A DNA stretch of 64,000 nt from Neobacillus cucumis (GTDB lineage: Bacteria > Bacillota > Bacilli > Bacillales > Cytobacillaceae). The notes under the pieces were generated by a model, which saw nothing but the letters and a program-made list of their open reading frames with translations, was not told where the DNA came from and did not search any database. The stretch's first letter is position 1. Each line of letters begins with the position of its first letter. The stretch is taken from contig NZ_JAFBEX010000020.1 in the NCBI RefSeq assembly GCF_016908975.1, positions 45,925-109,924 on the forward strand, given 5' to 3'. The position numbers and the translations under genes are program-made. This document shows, piece after piece, positions 34,966-43,647 of the stretch.

Positions 34966-36657
34966 ATGACCTTTTCTAACTTACATCGAGAGCAGATTAC
35001 TGCACAGCTAAAAACAAACAAATATGATGTTTTAGTCATTGGCGGCGGAATAACAGGAGCAGGAATTGCACTTGATGCCCAGATGCGTGGCATGAACACG
35101 GCGCTGGTCGAGATGCAGGATTTTGCGGCAGGGACATCCAGCCGATCGACTAAATTAGTCCATGGCGGTTTACGGTACTTAAAGCAAGGGGAGGTTAAAA
35201 TGGTGGCTGAGGTCGGTAAAGAACGGGCCATTGTTTATGAAAATGGCCCCCATGTCACGACCCCAGAATGGATGCTTTTGCCCATGCATAAAGGAGGGAC
35301 ATTCGGAAAATGGACCACCTCAATCGGCTTATTACTCTATGATTTTCTTGCTGATGTAAAAAAATCAGAGCGGCGGACCATGCTCACAGCCGATGAAACA
35401 TTAGCAAAGGAACCTCTAATTAAAAAGGACGGTCTGAAGGGTGGAGGCCTTTACGTAGAATATCGTACCGATGATGCAAGATTAACAATTGAAGTGATGA
35501 AGGCAGCCGTAGAGAAAGGTGCCACCGTTCTTAATTATTCAAAGGTTATAAAGCTTGTATACGAGAATGGAAGAGTGGTCGGAGCGCACATACAGGACCA
35601 GTTAACGGGAAAAGAATATGAAGTACGGGCTAAAAAAATCGTTAACGCCGCAGGCCCATGGGTAGATACGATTCGTGAAATGGATCAATCCAAAAAAGGG
35701 AAGACCCTTCAGCTATCAAAAGGGGTACACCTTGTCATTGATCAATCCCGTTTTCCATTAAAACAGGCCGTTTATTTTGATACACCAGATGGGAGGATGG
35801 TGTTTGCGATTCCCCGTGACGGCAAGACCTATGTGGGAACCACAGATACCTTCTATAATGAGGATGCCGTTAACCCTAGAATGACCGTCAGTGACCGCAG
35901 TTATATTATCAACGCCATCAATTACATGTTCCCTAGAGCGATTATAGGTGAACAAGATATTGAATCCAGTTGGGCCGGAGTTCGTCCGCTTATTTTTGAA
36001 GAAGGAAAAAGTGCCTCGGAAATTTCCCGGAAAGATGAAATTTGGGTATCGGATTCTGGATTAATCACCATCGCGGGCGGTAAATTAACAGGCTACCGAA
36101 AAATGGCAGAAATGGTGACAGATCTTTTAGCAACGAAATTTCATTTAGAAGAAGGCAGAAGGTATCCAGCGTGCCAAACACGACATCAACCTATTTCTGG
36201 AGGAGATGTCGGTGGCTCAGCGAATTTTTCTGAATATGTTTTAAAGCATTTGAAAAAAGGAGTGGACATTGGACTCTCCGATGTGGAGGCAGAAAAGCTG
36301 GTCAGAAGATATGGTTCTAATATTGAGCGTGTATTTGATTTATTGGCTTCCAATCTAGATGATGCTCAAAAATATCATTTACCGCTCGATGTCTTTGCGC
36401 AGCTTGTGTATGCGATGGAAGAGGAATTGATCGCCAACCCAATTGATTTCTTAAACCGACGGACAGGGGATCTGTTGTTTAATATTCAAAGGGTGCGAAA
36501 GTGGAATACACAAGTTATTTCTTTCATGGCAGACCGCTTTAATTGGACCGATGATGCAATTAAGAAGTATACATTGGAAGTTGAGAATGCTTTGAAGGCT
36601 TGTGTGATACCTGTTGATGAAGATATGGATGGTAGGAATGTGGTGAATAAAAATTAA
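34966..36657 (+). CDS. glpD: Aerobic glycerol-3-phosphate dehydrogenase
   Basis: A 563-residue FAD-dependent, membrane-associated enzyme oxidising glycerol-3-phosphate to dihydroxyacetone phosphate and feeding menaquinone. The N-terminal dinucleotide-binding motif is VLVIGGGITGAGIALDA, followed by SSRSTKLVHGGLRYL. The C-terminal GlpD-specific domain is complete. AGGAGG precedes the ATG at 34966. Together with glpK it forms the glycerol catabolic unit. Confidence 0.95.
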   Translation: MTFSNLHREQITAQLKTNKYDVLVIGGGITGAGIALDAQMRGMNTALVEMQDFAAGTSSRSTKLVHGGLRYLKQGEVKMVAEVGKERAIVYENGPHVTTPEWMLLPMHKGGTFGKWTTSIGLLLYDFLADVKKSERRTMLTADETLAKEPLIKKDGLKGGGLYVEYRTDDARLTIEVMKAAVEKGATVLNYSKVIKLVYENGRVVGAHIQDQLTGKEYEVRAKKIVNAAGPWVDTIREMDQSKKGKTLQLSKGVHLVIDQSRFPLKQAVYFDTPDGRMVFAIPRDGKTYVGTTDTFYNEDAVNPRMTVSDRSYIINAINYMFPRAIIGEQDIESSWAGVRPLIFEEGKSASEISRKDEIWVSDSGLITIAGGKLTGYRKMAEMVTDLLATKFHLEEGRRYPACQTRHQPISGGDVGGSANFSEYVLKHLKKGVDIGLSDVEAEKLVRRYGSNIERVFDLLASNLDDAQKYHLPLDVFAQLVYAMEEELIANPIDFLNRRTGDLLFNIQRVRKWNTQVISFMADRFNWTDDAIKKYTLEVENALKACVIPVDEDMDGRNVVNKN

Positions 36658-36665
36658 CCCATAAT

Positions 36666-36709
36666 AAAGAATCGACCCCATTTATAGTAAAATGGGGTCG
36701 ATTCTTTAT
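36666..36709 (+). terminator. Terminator of glpD
   Basis: AAAGAATCGACCCCATTT and AAATGGGGTCGATTCTTT form an 18-bp perfect stem. Confidence 0.85.
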
Positions 36710-36780
36710 ATTGACAATTTCTTATTTGTTCCAAACATATTAACAATAAGTTATTCATTTTTAAGAAAAGTACACTAGAA

Positions 36781-37146
36781 TTACTGCGCACCATTGATGT
36801 ATTCTAGCTCATTCTGATTGTTTACTATCTTGTAATTCTTTCCCCATTCATACATCGCTTCTAGTATCGGCATTAAACTTTCCCCTTGAAAGGTCAGTGA
36901 ATACTCTACTTTAGGAGGGACAACTGGGTAAACTTCGCGATGAATAATATCATCTTCTTCTAACTCTCTCAATTGATTCGCAAGCATTCGTTGGGTAATA
37001 TCTGGAATTAACTTTCTGAGTTCGCCAAAACGTTTAGTTCCCTGTTTTCCTAAATACCATAAGATTAACATTTTCCATTTCCCGCCGATTATTGAAAGAG
37101 TAAGTTCCTTTTCACAATTAAATGTTTTTCCTCGTGGATTACTCAT
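36781..37146 (-). CDS. hxlR: HxlR-family regulator, formaldehyde-responsive activator of hxlAB
   Basis: A 121-residue winged-helix regulator (MarR-like HxlR family: CEKELTLSIIGGKWKMLILWYL, then FGELRKLIPDITQRMLANQLREL). Cys11 and Lys13 in NCEKE match the pair reported in B. subtilis HxlR to be cross-linked by formaldehyde, which triggers DNA binding. It lies next to hxlB-hxlA on the same strand, with its own AGGAGG site. AAGTATACTT in its upstream region recurs in the hxlA/zwf control region, hinting at autoregulation. Confidence 0.85.
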   Translation of the reverse strand: MSNPRGKTFNCEKELTLSIIGGKWKMLILWYLGKQGTKRFGELRKLIPDITQRMLANQLRELEEDDIIHREVYPVVPPKVEYSLTFQGESLMPILEAMYEWGKNYKIVNNQNELEYINGAQ

Positions 37147-37289
37147 GTTATTTGCCTCCTATTGTTTGTTTTCATTAATGAATAATAAACTTCTAATTTA
37201 GTAAGTTTTCATTTTTTAAGTATACTTATGTATTTTTTAAAAAGATTGTAAAAAAACAACATTATATCTCATCCACTGGCGATTTTATC

Positions 37290-37325
37290 AAAAGGAAAAG
37301 ACCACAAATTCGAATTTGTGGTCTA
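37290..37325 (-). terminator. Terminator of hxlAB
   Basis: A 26-bp palindrome built on AGACCACAAATT and AATTTGTGGTCT at 37299-37324, followed on the minus strand by TTTTCCTTTT. Confidence 0.75.
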
Positions 37326-37351
37326 TAGAATATTCTATTTAGGGTAATATT

Positions 37352-37909
37352 TTATTCAAGATTTGCATGCTTCCCATACATTTTATTGGAGTCTAGCCCT
37401 TTTTTCTCCATGAATCTTAAAATCAGGGCATCGTAAAATAACAACATTGTTTGTTCAAAAAGAGAACCCATTGGTTGAATCGTTTGGTAATCACCGGTTG
37501 ATTGATCCTTTGGAGCACCCGGTAGCTTAACAACAATATCAGCTAGCTTTCCGATTGTAGAATCTGGAGAAATCGTAATGGCGGCGATGGTTCCACCAAA
37601 GTTTTTTGCTTTTTCAGCAATGGCAACCAAGGTTTTGGTTTCTCCTGAACCGGAGCCGATGATTAATAAATCACCTGGTTCTAAGTTTGCTGTTACCGTT
37701 TCCCCAACGATATAAGCATCAATTCCCATATGCATCATTCGCATCACAAACGATTTGCCCATAAAACCAGATCGGCCTGCTCCTGCAACAAAGATTTTGT
37801 TGGATTCAAGAATTTTAGTCACTAACTCCTCAGCCTCTTTGTCTGAGATTTGGTTTATAGTGCGACCTAATTCTTGAACCACTTCATCTAAATATTGTGT
37901 CGTAATCAT
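37352..37909 (-). CDS. hxlB: 6-phospho-3-hexuloisomerase
   Basis: A 185-residue SIS-domain isomerase converting D-arabino-3-hexulose-6-phosphate to fructose-6-phosphate, the second step of the ribulose monophosphate pathway. SIS features seen are IFVAGAGRSGFMGKSFVMRMMH, the phosphosugar-binding LIIGSGSGETKTLV, and the C-terminal FEQTMLLFYDALI. It starts 8 bases after hxlA, so the two are one operon. Confidence 0.93.
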   Translation of the reverse strand: MITTQYLDEVVQELGRTINQISDKEAEELVTKILESNKIFVAGAGRSGFMGKSFVMRMMHMGIDAYIVGETVTANLEPGDLLIIGSGSGETKTLVAIAEKAKNFGGTIAAITISPDSTIGKLADIVVKLPGAPKDQSTGDYQTIQPMGSLFEQTMLLFYDALILRFMEKKGLDSNKMYGKHANLE

Positions 37910-37917
37910 GGTTTGAT

Positions 37918-38571
37918 TTACCCTACTTGAACGGCAGTTTGTTTGATTAATTCTTGCATTTTAGCTGCCGTTGCTTTTTTATCTTCTTTGCTCGTAATCC
38001 CACCGCCTACAATCACTAAATCGGGTTGTTGTTTAATGACTTCTGGTAGTGATTCTAATTTAATTCCGCCAGCAACCGCTGTTTTTGCATTTTTAACAAC
38101 ACTTTTAATGGTAGCAAGATCTTCAAATGAGTTTTTACCAACAGCTTGAAGATCGTAACCTGTATGAACACAAATATAATCAACGCCAAGTTCATCTAAT
38201 TCTTTTGCGCGAGCGGCAATATTTTTAACAGAGATCATATCGGCAAGAATTTGTTTGCCCTGCTTCTTCGCTTCTTCTACTGCTCCTTTAATCGATTCAT
38301 CTTCAGCAGCACCAAGAATGGTAATAATGTCTGCACCAGCTGCAGAGGCTTGGCTCACTTCATATCCAGCTGCATCCATGATTTTAAGGTCAGCCAACAC
38401 CGTTAATTGAGGAAACGCATTTTTTACTTCCTTAACCGCTTTAAGTCCTTCATTAATGACCACTGGTGTACCAATTTCAACAACATCCACATGATCCTTA
38501 ACTTCTTCCACCAATTCAATTGCACCCTGAATATCGACAAGATCTAAAGCTAATTGTAATTTCATAATCAT
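37918..38571 (-). CDS. hxlA: 3-hexulose-6-phosphate synthase
   Basis: A 217-residue TIM-barrel aldolase that adds formaldehyde to ribulose-5-phosphate, the key formaldehyde-fixing step. Family motifs: QLALDLVDIQGAIELV, the Mg-binding VLADLKIMDAAGYE, VDYICVHTGYD and VIVGGGIT. ATG 38571 is used (AAGGAG five bases upstream); ATG 38565, giving MKLQLALD as in B. subtilis, is equally plausible. Expression is likely induced by formaldehyde through HxlR. Confidence 0.94.
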   Translation of the reverse strand: MIMKLQLALDLVDIQGAIELVEEVKDHVDVVEIGTPVVINEGLKAVKEVKNAFPQLTVLADLKIMDAAGYEVSQASAAGADIITILGAAEDESIKGAVEEAKKQGKQILADMISVKNIAARAKELDELGVDYICVHTGYDLQAVGKNSFEDLATIKSVVKNAKTAVAGGIKLESLPEVIKQQPDLVIVGGGITSKEDKKATAAKMQELIKQTAVQVG

Positions 38572-38628
38572 AGTCTCTCCTTTTTGGTTTGAATTTGTAA
38601 AGCTTAGATTCATTGTAATTCCAAGAAA

Positions 38629-38760
38629 ATTATAAAAAAAGTACGCACTTTAAAATCAGATAGTGCGAAAAAGTATACTATGGGAGTCTATTGGTATACT
38701 TTTCCTCACTATATGAAAAGAAAGTGCGTACTTACGGTGAAACGATCTGCCATCTATAAT
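38629..38760. promoter_or_regulatory. Divergent hxlA/zwf control region with long inverted repeat
   Basis: Two imperfect 38-bp arms, 38641-38678 and 38694-38731, flank a 15-bp centre. Both arms start (read inward) with GTACGCACTTT and end with AAAGTATAC or its equivalent; inside each is a CGCACT/CTCACT ... AGTGCG dyad. A minus-strand TATAAT (38629-38634) serves hxlA and a plus-strand TATAAT (38755-38760) serves zwf; both lack good -35 boxes, as expected for activated promoters. Likely HxlR sites acting in both directions; the protein-site match is inference. Confidence 0.65.
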
Positions 38761-38829
38761 TTTGATAAAAGGGTAATTTACAGAATTAACTGACATATTT
38801 CAAGCTCAAAAAAGTTAGGAGGGAAAATA

Positions 38830-40353
38830 ATGAGTATATCAATTGTGAGTCCTGATATTCATGCTAAGGAATCTCTTAATATCATAAAAGATCAGAAGGT
38901 AGATTCGATGACATTTGTATTATTCGGGGCAACAGGAGATTTAGCGAAAAGAAAAATCTATCCTGCTTTGTTTAATTTATATTTAAATCAAAAACTACCA
39001 GATACTTTCCTTGTTGTGGGGGTTGGAAGAAGTTCATTATCTGATGCAGAATTCCAAGACCGTGTGACTCAATCGTTGTACACATATTCAAGACATTTGG
39101 TGAATGATAAGGCCAAAAAGAAAGAGTTTGTTAAAAAGTTTCGTTATAGTCAATTAGATATTACACATGTAGAGGGTTATAAGCAGTTGCTTGAACTTGT
39201 CCAACATAATGAACAAGAGCTGCAAGTAATGGAAAATCGTATGTTCTATTTATCTGTTGCTCCAGAATTCTTTGAGGTCATTAGTTTTAATATCCAAAAG
39301 AGTGGATTAGGGGAAACAAAAGGATGGAAACGATTAATCATCGAAAAACCGTTTGGACATGACCTAAAATCGGCACAAGAACAGAACGAAAAACTTAATA
39401 GAGTCTTCGAAGAAGATGAAATTTACCGGATTGATCATTATCTAGGGAAACCGATGGTCCAAAATTTAGAAGCATTAGCCTTTGCGAATCCAATCCTACA
39501 GTCATTATGGAGCAATCAATATATTGCCAATGTACAAATAACGGCTAGTGAGACTGTTGGTTTAGAAGGTCGAACTGGCTATTATGATAAGGCAGGGGCA
39601 ATTCGTGATATGGTTCAAAACCATATGATGCAGCTTTTGATGATGACGGCCATGAGTCTTCCTAAGCGAATTAGTGCGCAGGCAATACGCGGGGAAAAAA
39701 GAAAGGTGATGGAATCACTTCGTCTTCTAGATAAAAAGGAAGTTGCAAAAAACGTCGTTCGTGGCCAATATGGACGAGGTGAAGTGAACGCTGAAGAGGT
39801 TATTGGGTACCTGGAGGAACCAGGTGTTGAAGAATCGTCTACTAACGATACGTTTATCTCTGCCCGCCTATGGGTAGATAATGACTTTTGGGAGGGTGTT
39901 CCATTCTATATACGAACTGGAAAAAGAATGAGGGAAAAATCAACAAAGATTGTAATTGAATTCAAGAATTCTCTAAAAGAATTATATTGTAGTGAAGTCC
40001 AAAATACGGAATCGAATCTACTAATCGTGCATGTGAATCCAAATGAAGGGGTATCGCTGCAATTGAATAGTAAAAATCCGATAAATGGAAAAATAGAGCC
40101 GATCATGGTTAACTTTTCAGCAAGCAAGGAGGACGTTCCCGAAGCTTACGAATTATTAATTTTTGATGCCCTAAAAGGCGATTCGACCTTTTTTGCTCAT
40201 TGGCATGAAGTGGAATTATCTTGGAAATGGGTACAGCCTATTTTAGAAGCATTTGAAGAAAGTTTAGTCTCTATACAAACCTATTCGGCGGGTTCAATGG
40301 GTCCAGAAGCATCAAATTATTTATTGAATGAAGATGGGTTTAAGTGGCTGTAA
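38830..40353 (+). CDS. zwf: Glucose-6-phosphate dehydrogenase
   Basis: A 507-residue NADP-dependent dehydrogenase making 6-phosphogluconolactone. GATGDLAKRK at residues 33-42 binds the nucleotide and RIDHYLGK at 200-207 contains the catalytic histidine region. A ~26-residue N-terminal extension precedes the Rossmann fold. ATG 38830 follows AGGAGGG. Its divergent position to hxlAB with a shared inverted repeat suggests it is a C1-pathway copy that oxidises RuMP-derived hexose phosphate, giving NADPH. A second, housekeeping zwf elsewhere in the genome is expected but not visible. Confidence 0.92.
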   Translation: MSISIVSPDIHAKESLNIIKDQKVDSMTFVLFGATGDLAKRKIYPALFNLYLNQKLPDTFLVVGVGRSSLSDAEFQDRVTQSLYTYSRHLVNDKAKKKEFVKKFRYSQLDITHVEGYKQLLELVQHNEQELQVMENRMFYLSVAPEFFEVISFNIQKSGLGETKGWKRLIIEKPFGHDLKSAQEQNEKLNRVFEEDEIYRIDHYLGKPMVQNLEALAFANPILQSLWSNQYIANVQITASETVGLEGRTGYYDKAGAIRDMVQNHMMQLLMMTAMSLPKRISAQAIRGEKRKVMESLRLLDKKEVAKNVVRGQYGRGEVNAEEVIGYLEEPGVEESSTNDTFISARLWVDNDFWEGVPFYIRTGKRMREKSTKIVIEFKNSLKELYCSEVQNTESNLLIVHVNPNEGVSLQLNSKNPINGKIEPIMVNFSASKEDVPEAYELLIFDALKGDSTFFAHWHEVELSWKWVQPILEAFEESLVSIQTYSAGSMGPEASNYLLNEDGFKWL

Positions 40354-40381
40354 AAAAATATGGTTAACATTAGGGGTTTGA

Positions 40382-40420
40382 GGTAATCGCTGCACAATGG
40401 CTATTGTGCAGTTACTTTTT
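40382..40420 (+). terminator. Terminator of zwf
   Basis: GCTGCACAAT pairs with ATTGTGCAG, extended by GTAA/TTAC, followed by five T residues. Confidence 0.75.
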
Positions 40421-40430
40421 GTGTGAAACT

Positions 40431-40470
40431 AAAAAAGGGTTATCTCAAATTACGTATTGAGCCAACCCTT
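40431..40470 (-). terminator. Terminator of the N-demethylase operon
   Basis: On the minus strand AAGGGTTGGCTCAA and TTGAGATAACCCTT form a stem with an 8-nt loop, followed by a T run (plus-strand AAAA at 40431-40434). Confidence 0.75.
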
Positions 40471-40510
40471 CATAACTTTCATATATAAATCATCCCTTGT
40501 CTGGCATCGA

Positions 40511-41464
40511 TTATAAGTCCAGGACAAGAGTTCCACACTTTCCTCTAGAAACACAAGTTAACATCACATTTGCATTTTTCTTCTCTTGATCTGATAGAAA
40601 TAAATCTCGATGGTCAACTTCTCCTTCTAGGACGTCAACTTGACAACTGCCACACCCTCCAATTTTACAAGAGTAGGGAGCTTGGATATTATTCTTTAGT
40701 AATGTTTCAAGTAAGCTTTCTCCCTCTCTGACTTGTAACAACTGATTACTTTTATGTAATTTCACCTGAAATGGATGCTGAGGTCCTAAATCGGGGGGGC
40801 TAAATAATTCAAAATGAATACTACTTTCATGGTATCCATAGTATTTGGCTGCCACGGCATATTCTTTCATCATCGCTTCAGATCCACAAAAGTAGACATG
40901 CGTTCCGATTGGTTTATTTTCCATTAAAGGTGGTTTCATTTTCTTTTTTTTATTTGAAAAATAAAACTGTATCTCATTTGGATAATGATCTTTAAGGTAA
41001 GAATAAAACGCACATTGCTCTTTTGAAGGTGCTGCGTAATGCAGTTCGAAAGTCTTTCCTTTTGCTTTTAAATCAGCAGCCATTGCTAGGAAAGGGGTAA
41101 TGCCAATCCCAGCAGCGAAAAACATATGATGCTTAGCCCTAAAGCTTAGCGGGAAGTGATTTCGAGGATAGCTAATCTCAAGTCGATCGCCTTCTTTTAT
41201 TTCATGATGCCAGTAGGCTGATCCTCCTTTTGAGGAATCATTAAGTCGAACGGCAATTTGATAAATATCAGTTTTATTTGGAGAAGTGGTTAAGGAATAA
41301 TGGCGCTCGAACTGTTTTTGATCCTGTTCTAAATAGGTAACGATATGAGAACCAGCAGAAAAGCGAGGCAATGGAGAGCCGTTTATCTGGGCTAGTTTAA
41401 AGCTTTTAACACTAGGGGATTCTTTTTTTATTTCCTTGACAATTACCTCAATGGTTGCAGTCAT
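40511..41464 (-). CDS. PDR/VanB-type flavin and 2Fe-2S reductase of the N-demethylase system
   Basis: A 317-residue electron-transfer protein: flavin domain with RHYSLTTSPN, NAD(P) domain with FFAAGIGITPFLAMA, and a C-terminal plant-type ferredoxin domain with C266-x4-C271-x2-C274 and C304. It belongs to the PDR/VanB oxidoreductase family, which passes electrons from NAD(P)H to an oxygenase. Being the last gene of the HODM operon, it is inferred to reduce the heme N-demethylase. Confidence 0.87.
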   Translation of the reverse strand: MTATIEVIVKEIKKESPSVKSFKLAQINGSPLPRFSAGSHIVTYLEQDQKQFERHYSLTTSPNKTDIYQIAVRLNDSSKGGSAYWHHEIKEGDRLEISYPRNHFPLSFRAKHHMFFAAGIGITPFLAMAADLKAKGKTFELHYAAPSKEQCAFYSYLKDHYPNEIQFYFSNKKKKMKPPLMENKPIGTHVYFCGSEAMMKEYAVAAKYYGYHESSIHFELFSPPDLGPQHPFQVKLHKSNQLLQVREGESLLETLLKNNIQAPYSCKIGGCGSCQVDVLEGEVDHRDLFLSDQEKKNANVMLTCVSRGKCGTLVLDL

Positions 41465-41481
41465 TAAACTCTTCCTTTCTT

Positions 41482-41970
41482 TTAACCTACTTTAATATAG
41501 CCAAGATAGGCATTTAGTCTTTTAGAAAAATGATTCGAGATCTGCAATGTTGTTTTACAATGACGGCAGTGTATTTCCTCTGCATGCTGTTTAAAATTGG
41601 AAGAGTAGCATTTAACGCAAAAAACGGTTTCCTCTTTTGGTCCTAACACGACCGATTGTATTTCATTTTCTGAAAAACCTGCCAAGTAGGCGATTTCTTT
41701 GATTTCTCCTATAAAAGCGGGATTCCCCGCAATAAGAAGATGGGTTCCGACTAGTTGTTTATAAAGAATAGTTTGGACATCATTCATTGAGAAAGGAATA
41801 AATAGAGAACGATCCTCAGCTGAAGCATGGTTCAAATTCAGATATATATTTTTCTTTATCCTTTGTTTTGCTAGGGTATCTAGGACATTCACTTTGTTAA
41901 GAAATTCAGGTTCTTCAAGAAACAAAAGCATTTTTTTCGCATTTTTCGGGATTATTAGATTAGTATCCAT
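41482..41970 (-). CDS. DmmA-family dimethylamine monooxygenase subunit
   Basis: A 162-residue protein whose C-terminal half has a zinc-ribbon-like CVKC ... CRHC followed by ISNHFSKRLNAYLGYIKV, the hallmark ending of the DmmA family. The N-terminal half (FLEEPEFLNKV..., LLIAGNPAFIGEI) is less conserved. DmmA subunits partner the heme-containing N-demethylase in dimethylamine oxidation. It starts five bases after the HODM gene, with AAGGAGAG as ribosome site. Family call from motif recognition, not from a search. Confidence 0.78.
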   Translation of the reverse strand: MDTNLIIPKNAKKMLLFLEEPEFLNKVNVLDTLAKQRIKKNIYLNLNHASAEDRSLFIPFSMNDVQTILYKQLVGTHLLIAGNPAFIGEIKEIAYLAGFSENEIQSVVLGPKEETVFCVKCYSSNFKQHAEEIHCRHCKTTLQISNHFSKRLNAYLGYIKVG

Positions 41971-41975
41971 CTTTC

Positions 41976-42956
41976 TTACTCTCCTTTTACTCGATGGTTT
42001 TTTAAATACTCCGTTATTTTTTCTTTATATGAAATAAACCCCTTGTATTCAGCCATATAATCGGGTAAATCGGTCAAAATACGGTAAAATCGCTCCGACC
42101 ATTCTTGGTTTTGAACTAATTCCTGTAAAGATATCAAATGGGTATGAATGCTAAATAGGATGCCGTTACTCCCTGGAAGGCGAAATAACCGTTGGTCTTC
42201 CACTCGCAAATGAACCAGCTCCCCGGCATTTTCAACTGTTACCTGGTCTTTTTTTGGTCCCCATAAATCAAACGTTTCTGGAAATGTATCTAAAATGGGT
42301 TCAACCGTAATCGTCCAATTTAATCGGGTCCATGGGCTTCCTGCTTCCATTCTCAGTAGGAAATTTCTGACCTTTTCTACAAGACCGCTTGAGGTAAAAT
42401 GTGGGACAGGGGAATGAAATTCGGTATATGTCATACCAAGATTAAAAGCAATCGACCAGTTGGCAGGAAAACAGAGCTGTCCTGCATCCATATAAAGATC
42501 GCCATCTCTCTGAGCTATATAGACTAAATCTTCTTGAATATGACGTCCGATAAAATCTAAAGGTTCATATGGTAGAGTAGTAGAATCCCCAAAAATAAAC
42601 GATTGCTCTTCCCCTAATAAATGATTGGTGAATGTCCAATGGTCCTCGCTTTTATCTAAATGGAAATAATTAGGAAAGGCAGATGTCATTTCATTCATAA
42701 TCAGTTCAAGAATTTCCCATTGGGCATCTATTGAATGAGAAAAGGATTGATAAGCTTGATTCTTTGTCGCACTTAATATCAATTTTTTCTTCTCAATTTC
42801 ATAAAAATAATCTGGTGTAATAGTCAGTACTAAGGGTGGGTCTAATGCAACGGAATTATTGGAATACCGATAGGAATCTCCCTTAAAAGGAAAAGGGAAA
42901 CGTTCCATTAATGGCTGAAAAGGGATTTTTTCTTGAGTCATTTGTGTTTGATTCAT
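41976..42956 (-). CDS. Heme-dependent oxidative N-demethylase (DUF3445 family)
   Basis: A 326-residue protein of the HODM alpha/DUF3445 family. Its known members are PAS-fold-derived heme enzymes that oxidise dimethylamine to methylamine and formaldehyde. Visible family features include FPFKGDSYRYSNNSVALDP near the start, DLYMDAGQLCFPANWSI, and RVEDQRLFRLPGSNGILFSIHTHLI near the end. AGGAGG precedes the ATG. It heads a three-gene operon with DmmA and a reductase. No folate-binding fourth subunit gene is present. The exact amine substrate is inferred. Confidence 0.82.
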   Translation of the reverse strand: MNQTQMTQEKIPFQPLMERFPFPFKGDSYRYSNNSVALDPPLVLTITPDYFYEIEKKKLILSATKNQAYQSFSHSIDAQWEILELIMNEMTSAFPNYFHLDKSEDHWTFTNHLLGEEQSFIFGDSTTLPYEPLDFIGRHIQEDLVYIAQRDGDLYMDAGQLCFPANWSIAFNLGMTYTEFHSPVPHFTSSGLVEKVRNFLLRMEAGSPWTRLNWTITVEPILDTFPETFDLWGPKKDQVTVENAGELVHLRVEDQRLFRLPGSNGILFSIHTHLISLQELVQNQEWSERFYRILTDLPDYMAEYKGFISYKEKITEYLKNHRVKGE

Positions 42957-43001
42957 AGGATCCTCCTAAATGTGTTTTGTTTGAGATTAGTATTTTTAAA
43001 G

Positions 43002-43045
43002 AAAAACGAATAGAAGGGGATGCTAGATCCTTCTATTCGCATATA
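43002..43045 (-). terminator. Terminator/attenuator between the cupin and the N-demethylase operon
   Basis: CGAATAGAAGG and CCTTCTATTCG form a perfect 11-bp stem, followed on the minus strand by TTTTTCTTT. Confidence 0.75.
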
Positions 43046-43061
43046 AAATAATAGCTATTTT

Positions 43062-43475
43062 TCACATGAATGCTTCTTCAGGGAGGCGATGGGCCGCATA
43101 AACTGCGTCTCCATCACTTTCACCATCAAAGACAACCGTTGTATCGGGAGTGAAAATTAATACATCCCCTTTTTCTGCTACATATTTTTCACCTTGATCG
43201 TCGATAATGACAATTTTTCCATTAAGGACAACCTTCATTTCTAAATACGTATAAGTAAAAGTAAAACTTTCACCAGGCTGCATAGAAAAGTAACCAAGTT
43301 GTAAAGGTTTATCTTGTTTGGTAACAGGTACATCAATGATTTGACTTTTTAAAGCTGGGATTTGAAGCAACTCATTTAATTCTTTTTTGGGATATGTACC
43401 TGCCTTAATTAACTGCACACCTGGTTCTTGACTTAAATAAGTAAAATCTGTTTTCATCATTGTTTTTTCGCTCAT
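43062..43475 (-). CDS. Single-domain cupin protein
   Basis: A 137-residue cupin with a beta-barrel pattern: LGYFSMQPGESFTFTYTYLEMKVVLNGKIVI, then EKGDVLIFTPDTTVVFDG. It resembles EutQ-like cupins of unknown activity. The usual metal-binding His residues of motif 1 are replaced (TYTYLE), so metal binding is doubtful. ATG 43475 is used because AGGAG lies eight bases upstream. TTCAAC and TATTAA, 17 bp apart on the minus strand (43499-43527), give a likely promoter. Its place at the head of the N-demethylase block suggests an accessory or regulatory role. Confidence 0.75.
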   Translation of the reverse strand: MSEKTMMKTDFTYLSQEPGVQLIKAGTYPKKELNELLQIPALKSQIIDVPVTKQDKPLQLGYFSMQPGESFTFTYTYLEMKVVLNGKIVIIDDQGEKYVAEKGDVLIFTPDTTVVFDGESDGDAVYAAHRLPEEAFM

Positions 43476-43624
43476 TTTATTCACTCCTATTTATTAGATT
43501 AATACTTTAGGAAAAAGTATTGTTGAACACCCATAACGTTACATGAGAAAAAAAAGATGTGATAGCTCGTTTTCTCAATATATGGGATAAGATACAAAAA
43601 CACGTTATATAACCTTACAACTGT

Positions 43625-43647
43625 TTCGGTTTTTACAATAATTCGAA
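43625..43647. promoter_or_regulatory. Candidate operator in the cupin/iclR intergenic region
   Basis: TTCG, one base, TTTTTACAATAA, then TTCGAA: a 23-bp element with TTCG/CGAA ends. A near-copy lies at 47052-47075 before the amine oxidase gene. It sits in a 311-bp divergent gap that otherwise holds only the cupin promoter and AT-rich DNA. Likely a binding site of the adjacent IclR (or the AraC) regulator. Confidence 0.5.
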
